Positions 7,685 to 16,696 are shown, counted from the stretch's first letter. The stretch: 64,000 nt of DNA from Agrobacterium salinitolerans (GCF_002008225.1 NZ_MRDH01000038.1:1-64000), one strand, 5' to 3'. Program-made: numbers and translations. The notes: a model not told the origin generated them from the sequence alone.

Positions 7685-8719
7685 ATGAACATCGTTAAAT
7701 TTTCCGCAGCAGCTCTGGTGGCTTCTGTCGCCTTCGCTGGCGCCGCTGCTGCTCGCGACCAGATCCAGGTTGCCGGTTCCTCCACGGTTCTGCCCTACGC
7801 CAAGATTGTTGCCGAGACCTTTGCCGAAACCTTCCCGAACTTCAAGGCTCCGGTTGTTGAGTCCGGCGGCACGGGCGGCGGTCTGAAGGCGTTCTGCTCC
7901 GGCGTCGGCGAAGGCACCATCGACATTGCAAACGCTTCGCGCGCGATCAAGAGCGACGAACTGGCCGCCTGTAAGGCTGCTGGTGTTACCGACGTTCAGG
8001 AAGTGAAGATCGGTTACGACGGTATCGTCTTTGCGATGGACTCTTCCAACAAGGACATCAAGCTGGAGCCGAAGGATCTTTACCTTGCTCTCGCCGCTGA
8101 AGTCGTCAAGGACGGCAAGCTCGTTGCCAACCCCTACAAGAAGTGGTCGGAAATCAACAAGGAACTGCCTGACGTCGCTATCGCCGCTTACATCCCGGGC
8201 TCCAAGCACGGCACGCGCGAAGTCTTCGAAGAGAAGATCATGGCTGACGGCTGCAAGGAAGCCGGCGCCACCGACGTCATCAAGACGCTCATCACCGACG
8301 CCAAGCAGGCCGCTGCAAAGTGCGTTGCAGTTCGCAAGGACGGCGCAGCTGTCGATATCGACGGCGACTACACCGAAACGCTCGCTCGTATCGACGCCAA
8401 CAAGACCGGCCTCGGCGTTTTCGGCCTCGCTTTCTATGAAAACAATGCTGACCGTCTGAAGGTTGCGACCGTTTCGGGCGTCGTTCCGTCCACCGAAACC
8501 GTTGCCAGCGGCAAGTACCCGGTTTCGCGCCCGCTGTTCTTCTACGTGAAGAAGGCTCACCTGGGCGTTATCCCGGGTCTTAAGGAATATGTCGAGTTCT
8601 TCACGTCCGACGAGATGATCGGCCCGGATTCCCCGCTCGCCAACTACGGCCTGGTTGCTGCCCCCGACGCAGAGCGTGAAGAAATCCGCTCGAAGTTCTC
8701 GGCCGGCTCCACGATGTAA
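7685..8719 (+). CDS. pstS: Periplasmic phosphate-binding protein PstS
   Basis: A 344-residue solute-binding protein of the high-affinity phosphate ABC transporter. It has a signal peptide at residues 1-23 (hydrophobic core AAALVASVAFAGAAA) and then the phosphate-binding landmarks GSSTVLPYAKIVAETF, ESGGTGGGLKAFCSG and IANASRAIK. GSKHGTREVFEEKI, near residues 177-190, is also typical of the family. A good ribosome-binding site (GGGAGAG) precedes the ATG. The codons are strongly biased towards preferred ones, in line with high expression. It is followed by a 263-bp gap holding a hairpin before pstC, which would allow pstS to be made in excess over the membrane parts. Confidence 0.96.
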   Translation: MNIVKFSAAALVASVAFAGAAAARDQIQVAGSSTVLPYAKIVAETFAETFPNFKAPVVESGGTGGGLKAFCSGVGEGTIDIANASRAIKSDELAACKAAGVTDVQEVKIGYDGIVFAMDSSNKDIKLEPKDLYLALAAEVVKDGKLVANPYKKWSEINKELPDVAIAAYIPGSKHGTREVFEEKIMADGCKEAGATDVIKTLITDAKQAAAKCVAVRKDGAAVDIDGDYTETLARIDANKTGLGVFGLAFYENNADRLKVATVSGVVPSTETVASGKYPVSRPLFFYVKKAHLGVIPGLKEYVEFFTSDEMIGPDSPLANYGLVAAPDAEREEIRSKFSAGSTM

Positions 8720-8727
8720 TGAAGAAG

Positions 8728-8754
8728 GAGGGGCGCGGCTTTGCTGTGCCCCTC
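8728..8754 (+). terminator. Hairpin between pstS and pstC (attenuator or processing site)
   Basis: Perfect stem GAGGGGC/GCCCCTC around a 13-nt loop, starting 8 bp after the pstS stop. No U-run follows, so it is more likely a partial terminator or an mRNA-stabilising 3' hairpin than a full terminator. Such a structure explains stoichiometric excess of the binding protein in ABC operons. Confidence 0.5.
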
Positions 8755-8982
8755 ATTCAGCCTCGCTGGGGCCGTCGTCCGCGGTTGACAGTTCCCATTC
8801 ATCGCCATCCACATGATTGTCGATGGATTTCAGATGGATAGGATGTATCAACCTTGACGCTTGCCAGACGATGATACAGTCAGGCGGCAGGCATCACGGC
8901 ATGGTCCAGCGGTCTCGTTTTGATGACTTTTTGATTTGCCCGATATCGCACCGTGCCCTTGAGGCACGCCGAGGGAACTCTA

Positions 8983-10467
8983 ATGAACACATCGATCCTT
9001 TTGCTGCTACTGGCGCTCATCGGCATCGCCAGCTATCTGCTCGGCAGCCGGCGCGCCGTCGCCCTGTCTGGCGGTCGCCCGTCCAACATGCATTCCCGTG
9101 CCGGTTATCACGGCTCTTACGCGGTCGTCTGGGCGGTGCTGCCCGCGGCGTTCATTCTCTGCGCCTGGCTCATTGTCAGCCCGTTGCTCGTCACTTCGGC
9201 GGTGCGCGGCGATTTTCCCGAGGATGTGCGCGCGCAGTCCGAAGCGCAGCAGAGCCTGACCTACGGCATGGTGACCTCCATCGCCCGTGGCCTGCAGCGA
9301 CTGACGCCGGAGGAAACCGCGCAGGTCGAGGCGGATACGGCTGCGGTCCGGCCGCTTCTGGCTTCCAAGGGTGTTGCAATCGCCGGTGATCCCGAGCGTT
9401 TCATGATCGATGCCGCCCACACGCTCAACAGCATGACCGCCACCAGCCGCATCGCGATGATCGCCATCGTCCTGCTGGCCGCATTCGGTGGCGCCGCCTA
9501 TGCGCTGCGTTCGATCGCGCCGCGTTTCCGGGCGCGCAACAAGGTCGAGAAAGTCATTCTCGCGGCCCTGCTCGTCGCTTCGTCCATCGCCATTCTCACG
9601 ACCATCGGCATCGTCTTTTCGATGCTGACCGAGGCGATCCAGTTCTTTACCATGGTGCCGGCGCACCAGTTCTTTTTTGGAACGGTCTGGGATCCGCGTT
9701 TTGCTGCGGCGGGTGCCACAGACTCCGCCGGCCAGTTCGGCCTAATCCCGCTGCTCGCCGGCACGCTTTATATCGGTTTCGTCGCCATGCTGGTTGCGGT
9801 TCCGGTCGGTCTCTTCTCGGCGATCTACATGGCGGAATATGCCTCGCCGCGTTTCCGCTCCATGGCAAAGCCGCTGCTTGAAGTGCTCGCCGGCATTCCC
9901 ACCATCGTCTACGGTTTCTTCGCGCTGACGACGGTCGGTCCTTTCCTCAGAGACATCTCCACGCAGATCAATGGTCTGGCGACGGGCGACTACGCCAATT
10001 TCATCCAGGCGCAGAGCGTCATCACCGCCGGCTTCGTCATGGGTATCATGCTGATCCCGTATGTGTCGTCGCTGTCGGACGATATCATCACCGCCGTGCC
10101 GCGCTCGCTGCGTGACGGTTCGCTCGGTCTTGGCGCCACGCGTTCCGAAACGATCAAGAGGGTCATTATTCCGGCCGCTCTTCCCGGCATCGTCGGCGCC
10201 GTGCTGATGACGGCTTCGCGCGCCATCGGCGAAACCATGATCGTGGTTCTGGCCGCCGGCGTGGCGGCCCGTCTTCAGCTCAACCCCTTCGAGCCGATGA
10301 CCACCGTCACCGTCAAGATTGTCAGCCAGCTCACCGGCGACCTCGAATTCACCTCGCCGCAGACGCTGGTCGCCTTCGCGCTCGGCATCACGCTTTTCGC
10401 CATCACGCTTTGCCTGAATATCTACGCGCTTTACATCGTGCGCAAATACCGGGAGCAATATGAATGA
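8983..10467 (+). CDS. pstC: Phosphate ABC transporter permease PstC
   Basis: A 494-residue inner-membrane permease. The C-terminal ~280 residues form the MetI-like permease domain with the EAA loop (SLRDGSLGLGATRSETIKRVIIPAALPGIVG). Compared with the ~320-residue E. coli protein it has an N-terminal extension of about 180 residues containing extra membrane helices and a periplasmic segment (DFPEDVRAQSEAQQSLTYGM), as seen in the longer alphaproteobacterial PstC form. The ATG at 8983 is preferred over an in-frame ATG at 8953 because GAGGGAAC precedes it. Its stop overlaps the pstA start (ATGA). Confidence 0.95.
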   Translation: MNTSILLLLLALIGIASYLLGSRRAVALSGGRPSNMHSRAGYHGSYAVVWAVLPAAFILCAWLIVSPLLVTSAVRGDFPEDVRAQSEAQQSLTYGMVTSIARGLQRLTPEETAQVEADTAAVRPLLASKGVAIAGDPERFMIDAAHTLNSMTATSRIAMIAIVLLAAFGGAAYALRSIAPRFRARNKVEKVILAALLVASSIAILTTIGIVFSMLTEAIQFFTMVPAHQFFFGTVWDPRFAAAGATDSAGQFGLIPLLAGTLYIGFVAMLVAVPVGLFSAIYMAEYASPRFRSMAKPLLEVLAGIPTIVYGFFALTTVGPFLRDISTQINGLATGDYANFIQAQSVITAGFVMGIMLIPYVSSLSDDIITAVPRSLRDGSLGLGATRSETIKRVIIPAALPGIVGAVLMTASRAIGETMIVVLAAGVAARLQLNPFEPMTTVTVKIVSQLTGDLEFTSPQTLVAFALGITLFAITLCLNIYALYIVRKYREQYE

Positions 10468-11786
10468 CCGACATCGTTTCTCCCGCAGCCGGCGCGAGCG
10501 CCGTCAACAGGGCCACGCGCCGTGATATCGGCATCAAGCGCCGTTATGCCGCCGAACGCCGCTTCCGCGCCTACGGCATCGCGGCGATCTCCTTCGGCCT
10601 CATCTTCCTCTTCCTGCTGCTCTGGTCGGTTTTCTCCAAGGGTTACACCGCTTTCCAGCAGACGATGATCACCGTTCCGGTTGAGTTTTCCGAACAGATC
10701 ATCGATCCGAAGAATGAACGCGCCACAAACCCGACAAAGCTGATGACGGCCAATTATCCCGTCGTCGCCCGCGATGCGGTCGCCAAGGTTCTTGGTGTTG
10801 CACCGACGGACCGCGCCGGCCTACGCGCCGTCAGCCTGCTGATTTCCGACAGCGTGCGCACGCAGCTTCGCGACATCGTCGTTGCCGATCCCGCCGTTAT
10901 CGGCACCACGCGCACCGTCACGCTTCTCGCTTCGGGGGATGTCGACAGCGCCTTCAAGGGCCAGGTCGATCTGACGGCGGATGAAGCCAATCGCCGCATC
11001 TCTAACCAGCAGCTCGGCTGGATGAACCAGCTCGCCGAAAGCGGCCAGCTCGGCAAACATTTCAATACCGGCATCTTCTTCAACGGCGCGTCGAGCCGTC
11101 CGGAAGCGGCGGGTGTGGGTGTGGCGCTGATCGGCTCCTTCTACATGATGCTGATCGTGCTGGTGCTGTCATTGCCGATCGGCGTCGCGGCCTCCATCTA
11201 TCTCGAGGAATTCGCCCCGAAGAACCGTCTGACGGATCTTATCGAGGTGAATATCAACAATCTCGCGGCCGTTCCTTCGATTGTTTACGGTCTGCTCGGC
11301 CTCTCGGTCTTCATCAACTTCATGGGCTTTCCGCGCTCGGCCTCGCTGGTCGGCGGCCTCGTCCTGACGCTGATGACCCTGCCGACGATCATCATCGCGA
11401 CGCGCGCTGCCCTGAAGGCCGTGCCGCCGTCTATCCGCGCCGCCGCCCTCGGCCTCGGCGCTTCCAAGATGCAGACGATCTTCCACCATGTGCTGCCGCT
11501 CGCCATGCCCGGCATCCTCACCGGCACCATCATCGGTCTCGCCCACGCGCTGGGGGAAACGGCGCCGCTGCTCCTGATCGGCATGGTGGCATTCGTCGCG
11601 AATTACCCGACAACGCCGATGGATCCGTCCACGGCCCTGCCGGTGCAGATTTACATGTGGGCGAACGAAGCCGAGCGTGCCTTTGTCGAAAGGACATCCG
11701 GCGCTATCATCATCCTGCTTTTGTTCCTCATTGTCATGAATGTTGGCGCAATCCTGTTGCGTCGCCGCTTCGAACGGCGCTGGTAG
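10464..11786 (+). CDS. pstA: Phosphate ABC transporter permease PstA
   Basis: A 440-residue permease, partner of PstC. An N-terminal membrane helix at about residues 36-58 is followed by a ~140-residue periplasmic domain of the DUF3333 type found in alphaproteobacterial PstA. The MetI-like permease domain follows, with its EAA loop at SIRAAALGLGASKMQTIFHHVLPLAMPGILTG. The E. coli protein is about 296 residues, so the extra periplasmic domain is a lineage feature shared with PstC. It overlaps pstC by 4 bp and is followed 14 bp later by pstB, indicating translational coupling. Confidence 0.95.
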   Translation: MTDIVSPAAGASAVNRATRRDIGIKRRYAAERRFRAYGIAAISFGLIFLFLLLWSVFSKGYTAFQQTMITVPVEFSEQIIDPKNERATNPTKLMTANYPVVARDAVAKVLGVAPTDRAGLRAVSLLISDSVRTQLRDIVVADPAVIGTTRTVTLLASGDVDSAFKGQVDLTADEANRRISNQQLGWMNQLAESGQLGKHFNTGIFFNGASSRPEAAGVGVALIGSFYMMLIVLVLSLPIGVAASIYLEEFAPKNRLTDLIEVNINNLAAVPSIVYGLLGLSVFINFMGFPRSASLVGGLVLTLMTLPTIIIATRAALKAVPPSIRAAALGLGASKMQTIFHHVLPLAMPGILTGTIIGLAHALGETAPLLLIGMVAFVANYPTTPMDPSTALPVQIYMWANEAERAFVERTSGAIIILLLFLIVMNVGAILLRRRFERRW

Positions 11787-11800
11787 AGGGAGATTGAGCA

Positions 11801-12616
11801 ATGAACATGTTGTCGGAAGCAGCAGTTGAAAAGGCGCTGGACAAGAAAATGAATGAAGTCTCATACAAGATGATCGGCAAGGACGTTTCGGTTTATTACG
11901 GCGAAAAGCGTGCGCTCTACGACGTGAACCTGAATGTTCGCGAAAATACGGTGACGGCGCTGATCGGCCCGTCTGGCTGCGGTAAATCCACCTTCCTGCG
12001 CACCCTGAACCGCATGAACGACACGATCGACGGTTGCCGGGTGACCGGAAAAATCACGCTCGACACCGACGATATCTACGATCAGGCAATCGATGTCGTG
12101 GAATTGCGCGCCCGCGTCGGCATGGTGTTCCAGAAGCCGAACCCTTTCCCGAAGTCGATCTACGAAAACATTTCCTACGGTCCGCGCATCCATGGTCTCG
12201 CCCGCAACAAGGCGGATATGGACCAGATCGTCGAGCAGAGCCTGCAGAAGGCCGGCCTCTGGAACGAAGTGAAGGATCGCCTGCAGGAATCCGGCACGGG
12301 TCTTTCCGGCGGTCAGCAACAGCGCCTGTGCATCGCCCGCGCGGTTGCCGTCAGCCCGGAAGTGATCCTGATGGACGAACCCTGCTCGGCGCTCGACCCT
12401 ATCGCGACCGCAAAGGTCGAGGAACTGATCCACGAGCTGCGCACCAATTACACCATCGTCATCGTCACGCACTCCATGCAGCAGGCGGCGCGTGTTTCCC
12501 AGCGCACGGCCATGTTCCACCTTGGTCACCTTGTCGAGGAAAACGAAACCGACAAGATGTTCACCAATCCGGACGACCAGCGCACGCAGGATTACATCAT
12601 GGGCCGCTTCGGCTGA
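11801..12616 (+). CDS. pstB: Phosphate ABC transporter ATP-binding protein PstB
   Basis: A 271-residue ATPase that powers PstCA. Walker A is GPSGCGKST, the Q-loop is [19 protein letters not shown], the signature is LSGGQQQR, Walker B is [13 protein letters not shown], and the switch His is in VTHSMQQA. The C-terminal [17 protein letters not shown] is characteristic of PstB. The start is preceded by GAGGGAGATTGAGCA. It also acts in the PstSCAB-PhoU-PhoR signalling complex that reports phosphate sufficiency. Confidence 0.97.
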   Translation: MNMLSEAAVEKALDKKMNEVSYKMIGKDVSVYYGEKRALYDVNLNVRENTVTALIGPSGCGKSTFLRTLNRMNDTIDGCRVTGKITLDTDDIYDQAIDVVELRARVGMVFQKPNPFPKSIYENISYGPRIHGLARNKADMDQIVEQSLQKAGLWNEVKDRLQESGTGLSGGQQQRLCIARAVAVSPEVILMDEPCSALDPIATAKVEELIHELRTNYTIVIVTHSMQQAARVSQRTAMFHLGHLVEENETDKMFTNPDDQRTQDYIMGRFG

Positions 12617-12712
12617 TCCCGGCCGGCGCTTTATCGAAACCGAACAAGACTGGTGCCTCTGCCGTGCCCGCTTCCGGGCACGCGCATGCAGGCCAAGCCG
12701 GAGGACTAGACC

Positions 12713-13438
12713 ATGACACAGACAACGACCCATTCGCATATTCTGTCGGCATATGACGACGAACTGAAATTCCTGACGCGCCGTATCGCCGAAATGGGCG
12801 GTCTGGCGGAACAGATGTGCGCCGATGCCGTGCGTGCGCTGGTCAACTCCGACGCCGCACTCGCCCAGAAGGTCATTTCCGACGACGCGATCCTCGATCA
12901 TTCCGAGCGTGAGATCGGCGACAAGGCCATCGTCACCATCGCCAGGCGCCAGCCGATGGCGGCAGACCTTCGCGAGATCATCGGCACGCTACGTATTGCA
13001 GCGGACCTCGAACGCGTTGGCGACCTCGGTAAGAATACTGCCAAGCGTGTCATCGCGGTTGCCGGCACCGGCGTGCCGCGCAAGCTCGCCCGTGGCATCG
13101 AACACCTCTCGGAACTGGCGCTGGTACAGCTCAAGGAAGTCCTCGACGTCTATTCGACACGTTCGGCGGAGAAGGCAAATGCCATCCGCGAGCGCGACGA
13201 AGAAATCGACGCCATGTACACGTCGCTCTTCCGTGAGCTTTTGACCTACATGATGGAAGATCCGCGCAACATCACTACCTGCACGCATCTTCTGTTCTGC
13301 GCCAAGAACATCGAGCGTATCGGCGACCACGCCACCAATATCGCCGAGACGATCTATTACATGACCACCGGCAGCCAGCCGGAAGGCGAGCGTCCTAAGG
13401 ATGACAGTTCCAACACGCTCGGTTCGGTGACCGAGTAA
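12713..13438 (+). CDS. phoU: Phosphate transport regulator PhoU
   Basis: A 241-residue all-helical protein with two PhoU repeats; the repeated metal-site motif E/DxxxD is visible in ADLERVGDLGKNTAKR and KNIERIGDHATNIAETIYY. It links transporter activity to PhoR and keeps PhoR in phosphatase mode when phosphate is plentiful. It lies 96 bp after pstB and 30 bp before phoB in one direction, and a ribosome-binding site GGAGGA precedes the ATG. The C-terminal tail after about residue 220 is polar and probably disordered. Confidence 0.96.
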   Translation: MTQTTTHSHILSAYDDELKFLTRRIAEMGGLAEQMCADAVRALVNSDAALAQKVISDDAILDHSEREIGDKAIVTIARRQPMAADLREIIGTLRIAADLERVGDLGKNTAKRVIAVAGTGVPRKLARGIEHLSELALVQLKEVLDVYSTRSAEKANAIRERDEEIDAMYTSLFRELLTYMMEDPRNITTCTHLLFCAKNIERIGDHATNIAETIYYMTTGSQPEGERPKDDSSNTLGSVTE

Positions 13439-13468
13439 CAGACAGGCAGCGGCTTGCGGAGTTAGTAT

Positions 13469-14152
13469 ATGGTGCCCAAGATTGCAGTTGTGGAAGATGA
13501 GGAAGCGCTGAGCGTGCTGCTTCGTTACAATCTCGAGGCTGAGGGATATGACGTCGACACGATACCCCGTGGAGACGAGGCTGAAATTCGGCTGCAGGAA
13601 CGTATTCCAGACCTTCTTATCCTGGATTGGATGCTTCCCGGCGTTTCCGGTATCGAACTGTGCCGTCGGCTCAGAATGCGGCCGGAAACCGAACGCCTGC
13701 CCATCATCATGCTGACGGCGCGCGGTGAGGAAAGCGAAAGGGTTCGCGGCCTCGCCACCGGCGCCGACGATTATGTCGTCAAGCCGTTCTCGACACCGGA
13801 ACTCATGGCCCGGGTCAAGGCCATGCTGCGCCGGGCTCGCCCCGAGGTTCTGTCTTCGGTGCTGAAATGCGGCGATATCGAACTGGATCGCGAGACCCAT
13901 CGCGTTCACCGCAAGAGCCGCGAAGTGCGCCTCGGCCCAACGGAGTTCCGCCTGCTGGAATTCCTGATGACTTCTCCCGGCCGGGTGTTTTCCCGCTCAC
14001 AATTGCTGGATGGCGTCTGGGGTCACGATATCTATGTGGACGAACGCACCGTCGACGTGCATGTCGGACGTCTGCGCAAGGCGCTCAATTTTTCGCATAT
14101 GCAAGATGTCATCCGCACCGTGCGCGGCGCCGGATATTCAATGGAAGCCTGA
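13469..14152 (+). CDS. phoB: Phosphate regulon response regulator PhoB
   Basis: A 227-residue OmpR/PhoB-family regulator. The receiver domain has the acidic pair ED (10-11), phospho-acceptor Asp53 in LLILDWMLPG, and Lys in DDYVVKPF. The C-terminal winged helix contains LGPTEFRLLEFLM, SRSQLLDGVWG and RTVDVHVGRLRKAL. Phosphorylated by PhoR, it binds Pho boxes such as those before pstS. It ends the block and is followed by a long perfect inverted repeat that probably terminates transcription. Confidence 0.96.
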   Translation: MVPKIAVVEDEEALSVLLRYNLEAEGYDVDTIPRGDEAEIRLQERIPDLLILDWMLPGVSGIELCRRLRMRPETERLPIIMLTARGEESERVRGLATGADDYVVKPFSTPELMARVKAMLRRARPEVLSSVLKCGDIELDRETHRVHRKSREVRLGPTEFRLLEFLMTSPGRVFSRSQLLDGVWGHDIYVDERTVDVHVGRLRKALNFSHMQDVIRTVRGAGYSMEA

Positions 14153-14193
14153 GGAAACCGAAACCGATGGTTTCACTCGGGAAAAATTCCCAA

Positions 14194-14238
14194 AATTCAG
14201 AAGGCCCGCAGCCGGGATGGTGGCGGGCCTTCTGAATT
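14194..14238 (+). terminator. Long perfect inverted repeat after phoB
   Basis: AATTCAGAAGGCCCGC and its exact reverse complement flank a 13-nt loop, giving a 16-bp stem starting 42 bp after the phoB stop. No U-run follows, but the stem is very stable and placed as a transcript end or 3' stabiliser. Confidence 0.6.
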
Positions 14239-14474
14239 CGAACCTTCCCTAACGCGTGTCCTTGTTGTTTTTGAAGGCAACAGACGGTCTGCTTAGAGTC
14301 GGATTGCGCGGTGAAACCAGACAGGAGGGATGGCGCGGCACGTCGCCGACGAACTCAAAGTATTTGCCGCAAGGGCGCGTCGCGATTTTACATCCGCAGA
14401 AGGCGGAAGAAGAGGAATTGGGAGCGCCTCTCAAACAGCGTGCGCCCATTCCGGGACCGCCTTGAGTTTTGCCA
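14239..14474. other. Non-coding stretch between convergent phoB and gcrA; one doubtful small ORF
   Basis: The phoB-gcrA gap is 379 bp. Apart from the two terminators it holds a GTG-started plus-strand frame at 14256-14465 (69 residues, ending EEELGAPLKQRAPIPGPP) with moderate GC at third positions and no convincing ribosome-binding site. I do not call it a gene. Nothing else is recognisable. Confidence 0.4.
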
Positions 14475-14506
14475 TAAAAAAACGGGCCCGAAGGCCCGTA
14501 GTTTTT
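14475..14506 (-). terminator. Intrinsic terminator of gcrA
   Basis: On the minus strand ACGGGCC-TTCG-GGCCCGT is followed by seven T residues. It lies 25 bp after the gcrA stop. A-rich flanks on the other side make it partly bidirectional. Confidence 0.85.
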
Positions 14507-14531
14507 GAGTGTCGAATGCGTGCCGCAACAC

Positions 14532-15065
14532 TCAAGCTTTGCGACGTTCGCTTACCGGCTGGTAGGCGAGTTTCGCATGGAACTTGCAATAGGGTGAAGA
14601 TTCCAGCGCTTCACAACCGCAGAAATGGAAATCGTCTTTCAAGGGGTCGCCGACCGGCCATTTGCAGGTGCGCTCCGTCAGTTCCGTCAACGTCAGGCGA
14701 CGGGAAATCGGGGTGACGACGTTTCTGGAAGGAACGTAATCGAGGACTTCCGCGGTCTCGATGCCGATCTCTTCCTGAAGAGCCGTTGCTGCGTTGGAAC
14801 GGGTCAGAACCCGAGCAGGCGCTGTGCCGACACGGCCCGCGAAATTCGTCGCGCGCGGGGCAGGAGCGGCGGCGCGCTTGGGCGCGGAACGCGCCGAAGT
14901 GACCGGGCCGCCGGCCTTGACGCGACCCGGCAGGTTGAGGCGGTGGACCTTGCCGATGACGGCATTACGGCTGACACCGCCCAGCTGCGCTGCTATCTGG
15001 CTGGCGCTAAGTCCCTCGGACCACAATTTCTTGAGTTTTTCGACCCGTTCGTCTGTCCAGTTCAT
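14532..15065 (-). CDS. gcrA: Cell-cycle regulator GcrA
   Basis: A 177-residue GcrA. The N-terminal HTH-like domain (NWTDERVEKLKKLWSEGLSASQIAAQLGGVSRNAVIGKVHRLNLPGR) is characteristic. A basic/Ala-Pro linker follows, then a C-terminal Cys/His segment (CKWPVGDPLKDDFHFCGC...SPYCKFHAKLAY) that binds sigma-70 in Caulobacter. GcrA activates promoters carrying CcrM-methylated GANTC sites. The ATG at 15065 is chosen over an upstream in-frame ATG at 15107 because GGAGAAG precedes it and the domain begins there. The upstream region is unusually rich in GANTC. Confidence 0.94.
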   Translation of the reverse strand: MNWTDERVEKLKKLWSEGLSASQIAAQLGGVSRNAVIGKVHRLNLPGRVKAGGPVTSARSAPKRAAAPAPRATNFAGRVGTAPARVLTRSNAATALQEEIGIETAEVLDYVPSRNVVTPISRRLTLTELTERTCKWPVGDPLKDDFHFCGCEALESSPYCKFHAKLAYQPVSERRKA

Positions 15066-15099
15066 GCCGCTTCTCCGCTCGTCGCGTATAATGTCGGCA

Positions 15100-15287
15100 G
15101 AATCCATCTCCGCCTCGCGGGCGTGCCGCGAGCGTGGTTTCTGCCTGATTTTCGGTGACTAGTTCCGCCGCAATGCAGTCTAGTAATTAGCGATTAACCT
15201 AGTGCCACGCAGACTCCGTGGCAAGAGTCGTGGGAATCATCTCGAATCGATTTTCCGGTTTTCCCCAACTTGCTGGCGAGTTGAGTC
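15100..15287. promoter_or_regulatory. Cluster of six GANTC (CcrM) sites upstream of gcrA
   Basis: GANTC occurs at 15100, 15212, 15225, 15234, 15244 and 15283; four of the six fall within 37 bp. Random expectation is about one per 256 bp, and less in GC-rich DNA. GANTC is the CcrM methylation site read by GcrA, so the cluster suggests methylation-state control of gcrA or of the divergent argD side. The count is read directly from the sequence; the role is inference. Confidence 0.7.
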
Positions 15288-15496
15288 TGAAAGGCAACAC
15301 CTTGGGCCTCATCCGCCGCCACCTACTAGGGCTTGAGAAGCCCGAGAAACGCGGACTTTTGTTGACATCGGCAGGCGAAGTGACAATAGTGCCCCTGCCG
15401 CCGCGAGGCGGCATTTTTGATTTTCAGGCGAGGGATAACCCCGAAAGCCTATTGACAACTGTCTGACAGCGCAACCGCGCAAGGAGTGATACAGCC
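15288..15496. other. Leader region between the GANTC cluster and argD
   Basis: No gene is visible. It holds a short stem GGGCTT/AAGCCC (15329-15343), a TTGACA hexamer at 15362, a strong intrinsic terminator at 15396-15418 and a second TTGACA at about 15453 closer to argD. The layout suits either a short terminated RNA transcribed rightwards or an attenuated argD leader. Confidence 0.45.
15396..15418 (+). terminator. Intrinsic terminator upstream of argD
   Basis: TGCCGCC-GCGA-GGCGGCA followed by TTTTT, a textbook terminator on the plus strand 79 bp before argD. The gene to its left (gcrA) points away, so it must end a transcript that starts in the gcrA-argD gap: a small RNA or an argD leader. 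Confidence 0.75.
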
Positions 15497-16696
15497 ATGG
15501 CCGAAGCCGCCGCGCCATTGTTCGATACGTTTGCAAGAGCCCCCCTGCGCTTCGAGCGAGGCGAGGGCGTCTGGCTGTTCACGGAAAGCGGCGAACGATA
15601 TCTGGATTTTGCGGCCGGCGTTGCGGTCAATTCACTGGGTCACGCCCACCCGCACCTCGTGGAGGCGATCAAGACCCAGGCCGAGAAGGTCTGGCACGTC
15701 TCTAACCTTTATGAAGTGCCGGGCCAGGAAAAGCTTGCAAAGCGCCTGACGGAAGCGACATTCGCAGACAAGGTCTTCTTCACCAATTCCGGCGCGGAAG
15801 TGCTGGAATGCGCGATCAAGACGGCGCGCCGTTATCATTATTCCAAGGGGCATCCGGAAAAGTTCCGCATCGTCACCTTCGAAGGCGCCTTCCACGGCCG
15901 CACGCTCGCGACGATCGCCGCCGGCGGCCAGCAGAAATATCTCGAAGGTTTCGGTCCCAAGGTCGAGGGTTTCGACCAGGTGCCCTTCGGTGACGTTGAT
16001 GCGCTGAAAGCCGCTATCACGGACGAGACGGCCGCGCTGCTGATCGAACCAATTCAGGGTGAGGGGGGTATTCGCGCACCAGCCAAGGAATTCCTGCAGC
16101 TGCTGCGGTCGCTCTGCGATGAGCATGGCATGCTGCTGATTTTCGACGAGGTCCAGACTGGTGTCGGCCGCACGGGCAAGCTCTTTGCCTATGAGCAGAC
16201 AGGTGTTGCGCCGGATATTATGGCGGTTGCCAAGGGTATCGGCGGCGGCTTCCCGCTCGGCGCCTGCCTTGCGACGGCGGATGCCGCTTCCGGCATGACG
16301 GCAGGCGTGCATGGCACCACCTATGGCGGCAACCCGCTGGCCATGGCTGTTGGTAACGCCGTACTTGATGTCGTCCTCTCCGAGGGCTTCCTGGAAAAGG
16401 TTCGTGATGTCGCGCTGGTTTTCCGTCAGGGCCTTGCTTCGCTGAAAGATCGTTATCCCGATGTCATCGAGGAGATTCGCGGCGAAGGCCTGCTTCTCGG
16501 CATCAAGGCGAAGGTTCCCTCGGGTGAGCTGTTGCAGGCCATGCGCGCCGAGCATCTGCTGGGTGTGCCGGCGGGCGACAACGTCATCCGTCTTTTGCCG
16601 CCGCTCGTCACCACGGCGGAAGAGGCCCGCGAGGGCTTGGCGCGCGTGGAAGCGGCCGCCGCTTCACTGACAGTGAAACAGGCAAAGATCGCCTGA
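15497..16696 (+). CDS. argD: Acetylornithine aminotransferase ArgD
   Basis: A 399-residue class III PLP-dependent aminotransferase that converts N-acetylglutamate semialdehyde to N-acetylornithine in arginine biosynthesis and may also serve lysine synthesis. Landmarks are [49 protein letters not shown] and the PLP lysine in [19 protein letters not shown] precedes the ATG by about 10 bp. It lies 42 bp before argF in the same direction, an arginine operon pair found across Rhizobiales. An upstream terminator hairpin suggests a regulated leader. Confidence 0.96.
   Translation: MAEAAAPLFDTFARAPLRFERGEGVWLFTESGERYLDFAAGVAVNSLGHAHPHLVEAIKTQAEKVWHVSNLYEVPGQEKLAKRLTEATFADKVFFTNSGAEVLECAIKTARRYHYSKGHPEKFRIVTFEGAFHGRTLATIAAGGQQKYLEGFGPKVEGFDQVPFGDVDALKAAITDETAALLIEPIQGEGGIRAPAKEFLQLLRSLCDEHGMLLIFDEVQTGVGRTGKLFAYEQTGVAPDIMAVAKGIGGGFPLGACLATADAASGMTAGVHGTTYGGNPLAMAVGNAVLDVVLSEGFLEKVRDVALVFRQGLASLKDRYPDVIEEIRGEGLLLGIKAKVPSGELLQAMRAEHLLGVPAGDNVIRLLPPLVTTAEEAREGLARVEAAAASLTVKQAKIA

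Noticed and set aside
14256-14465. 69-residue plus-strand ORF between phoB and gcrA
   Set aside because: GTG start without a ribosome-binding site and only moderate codon bias; placed between two terminators with no promoter evident. Kept only as a note.
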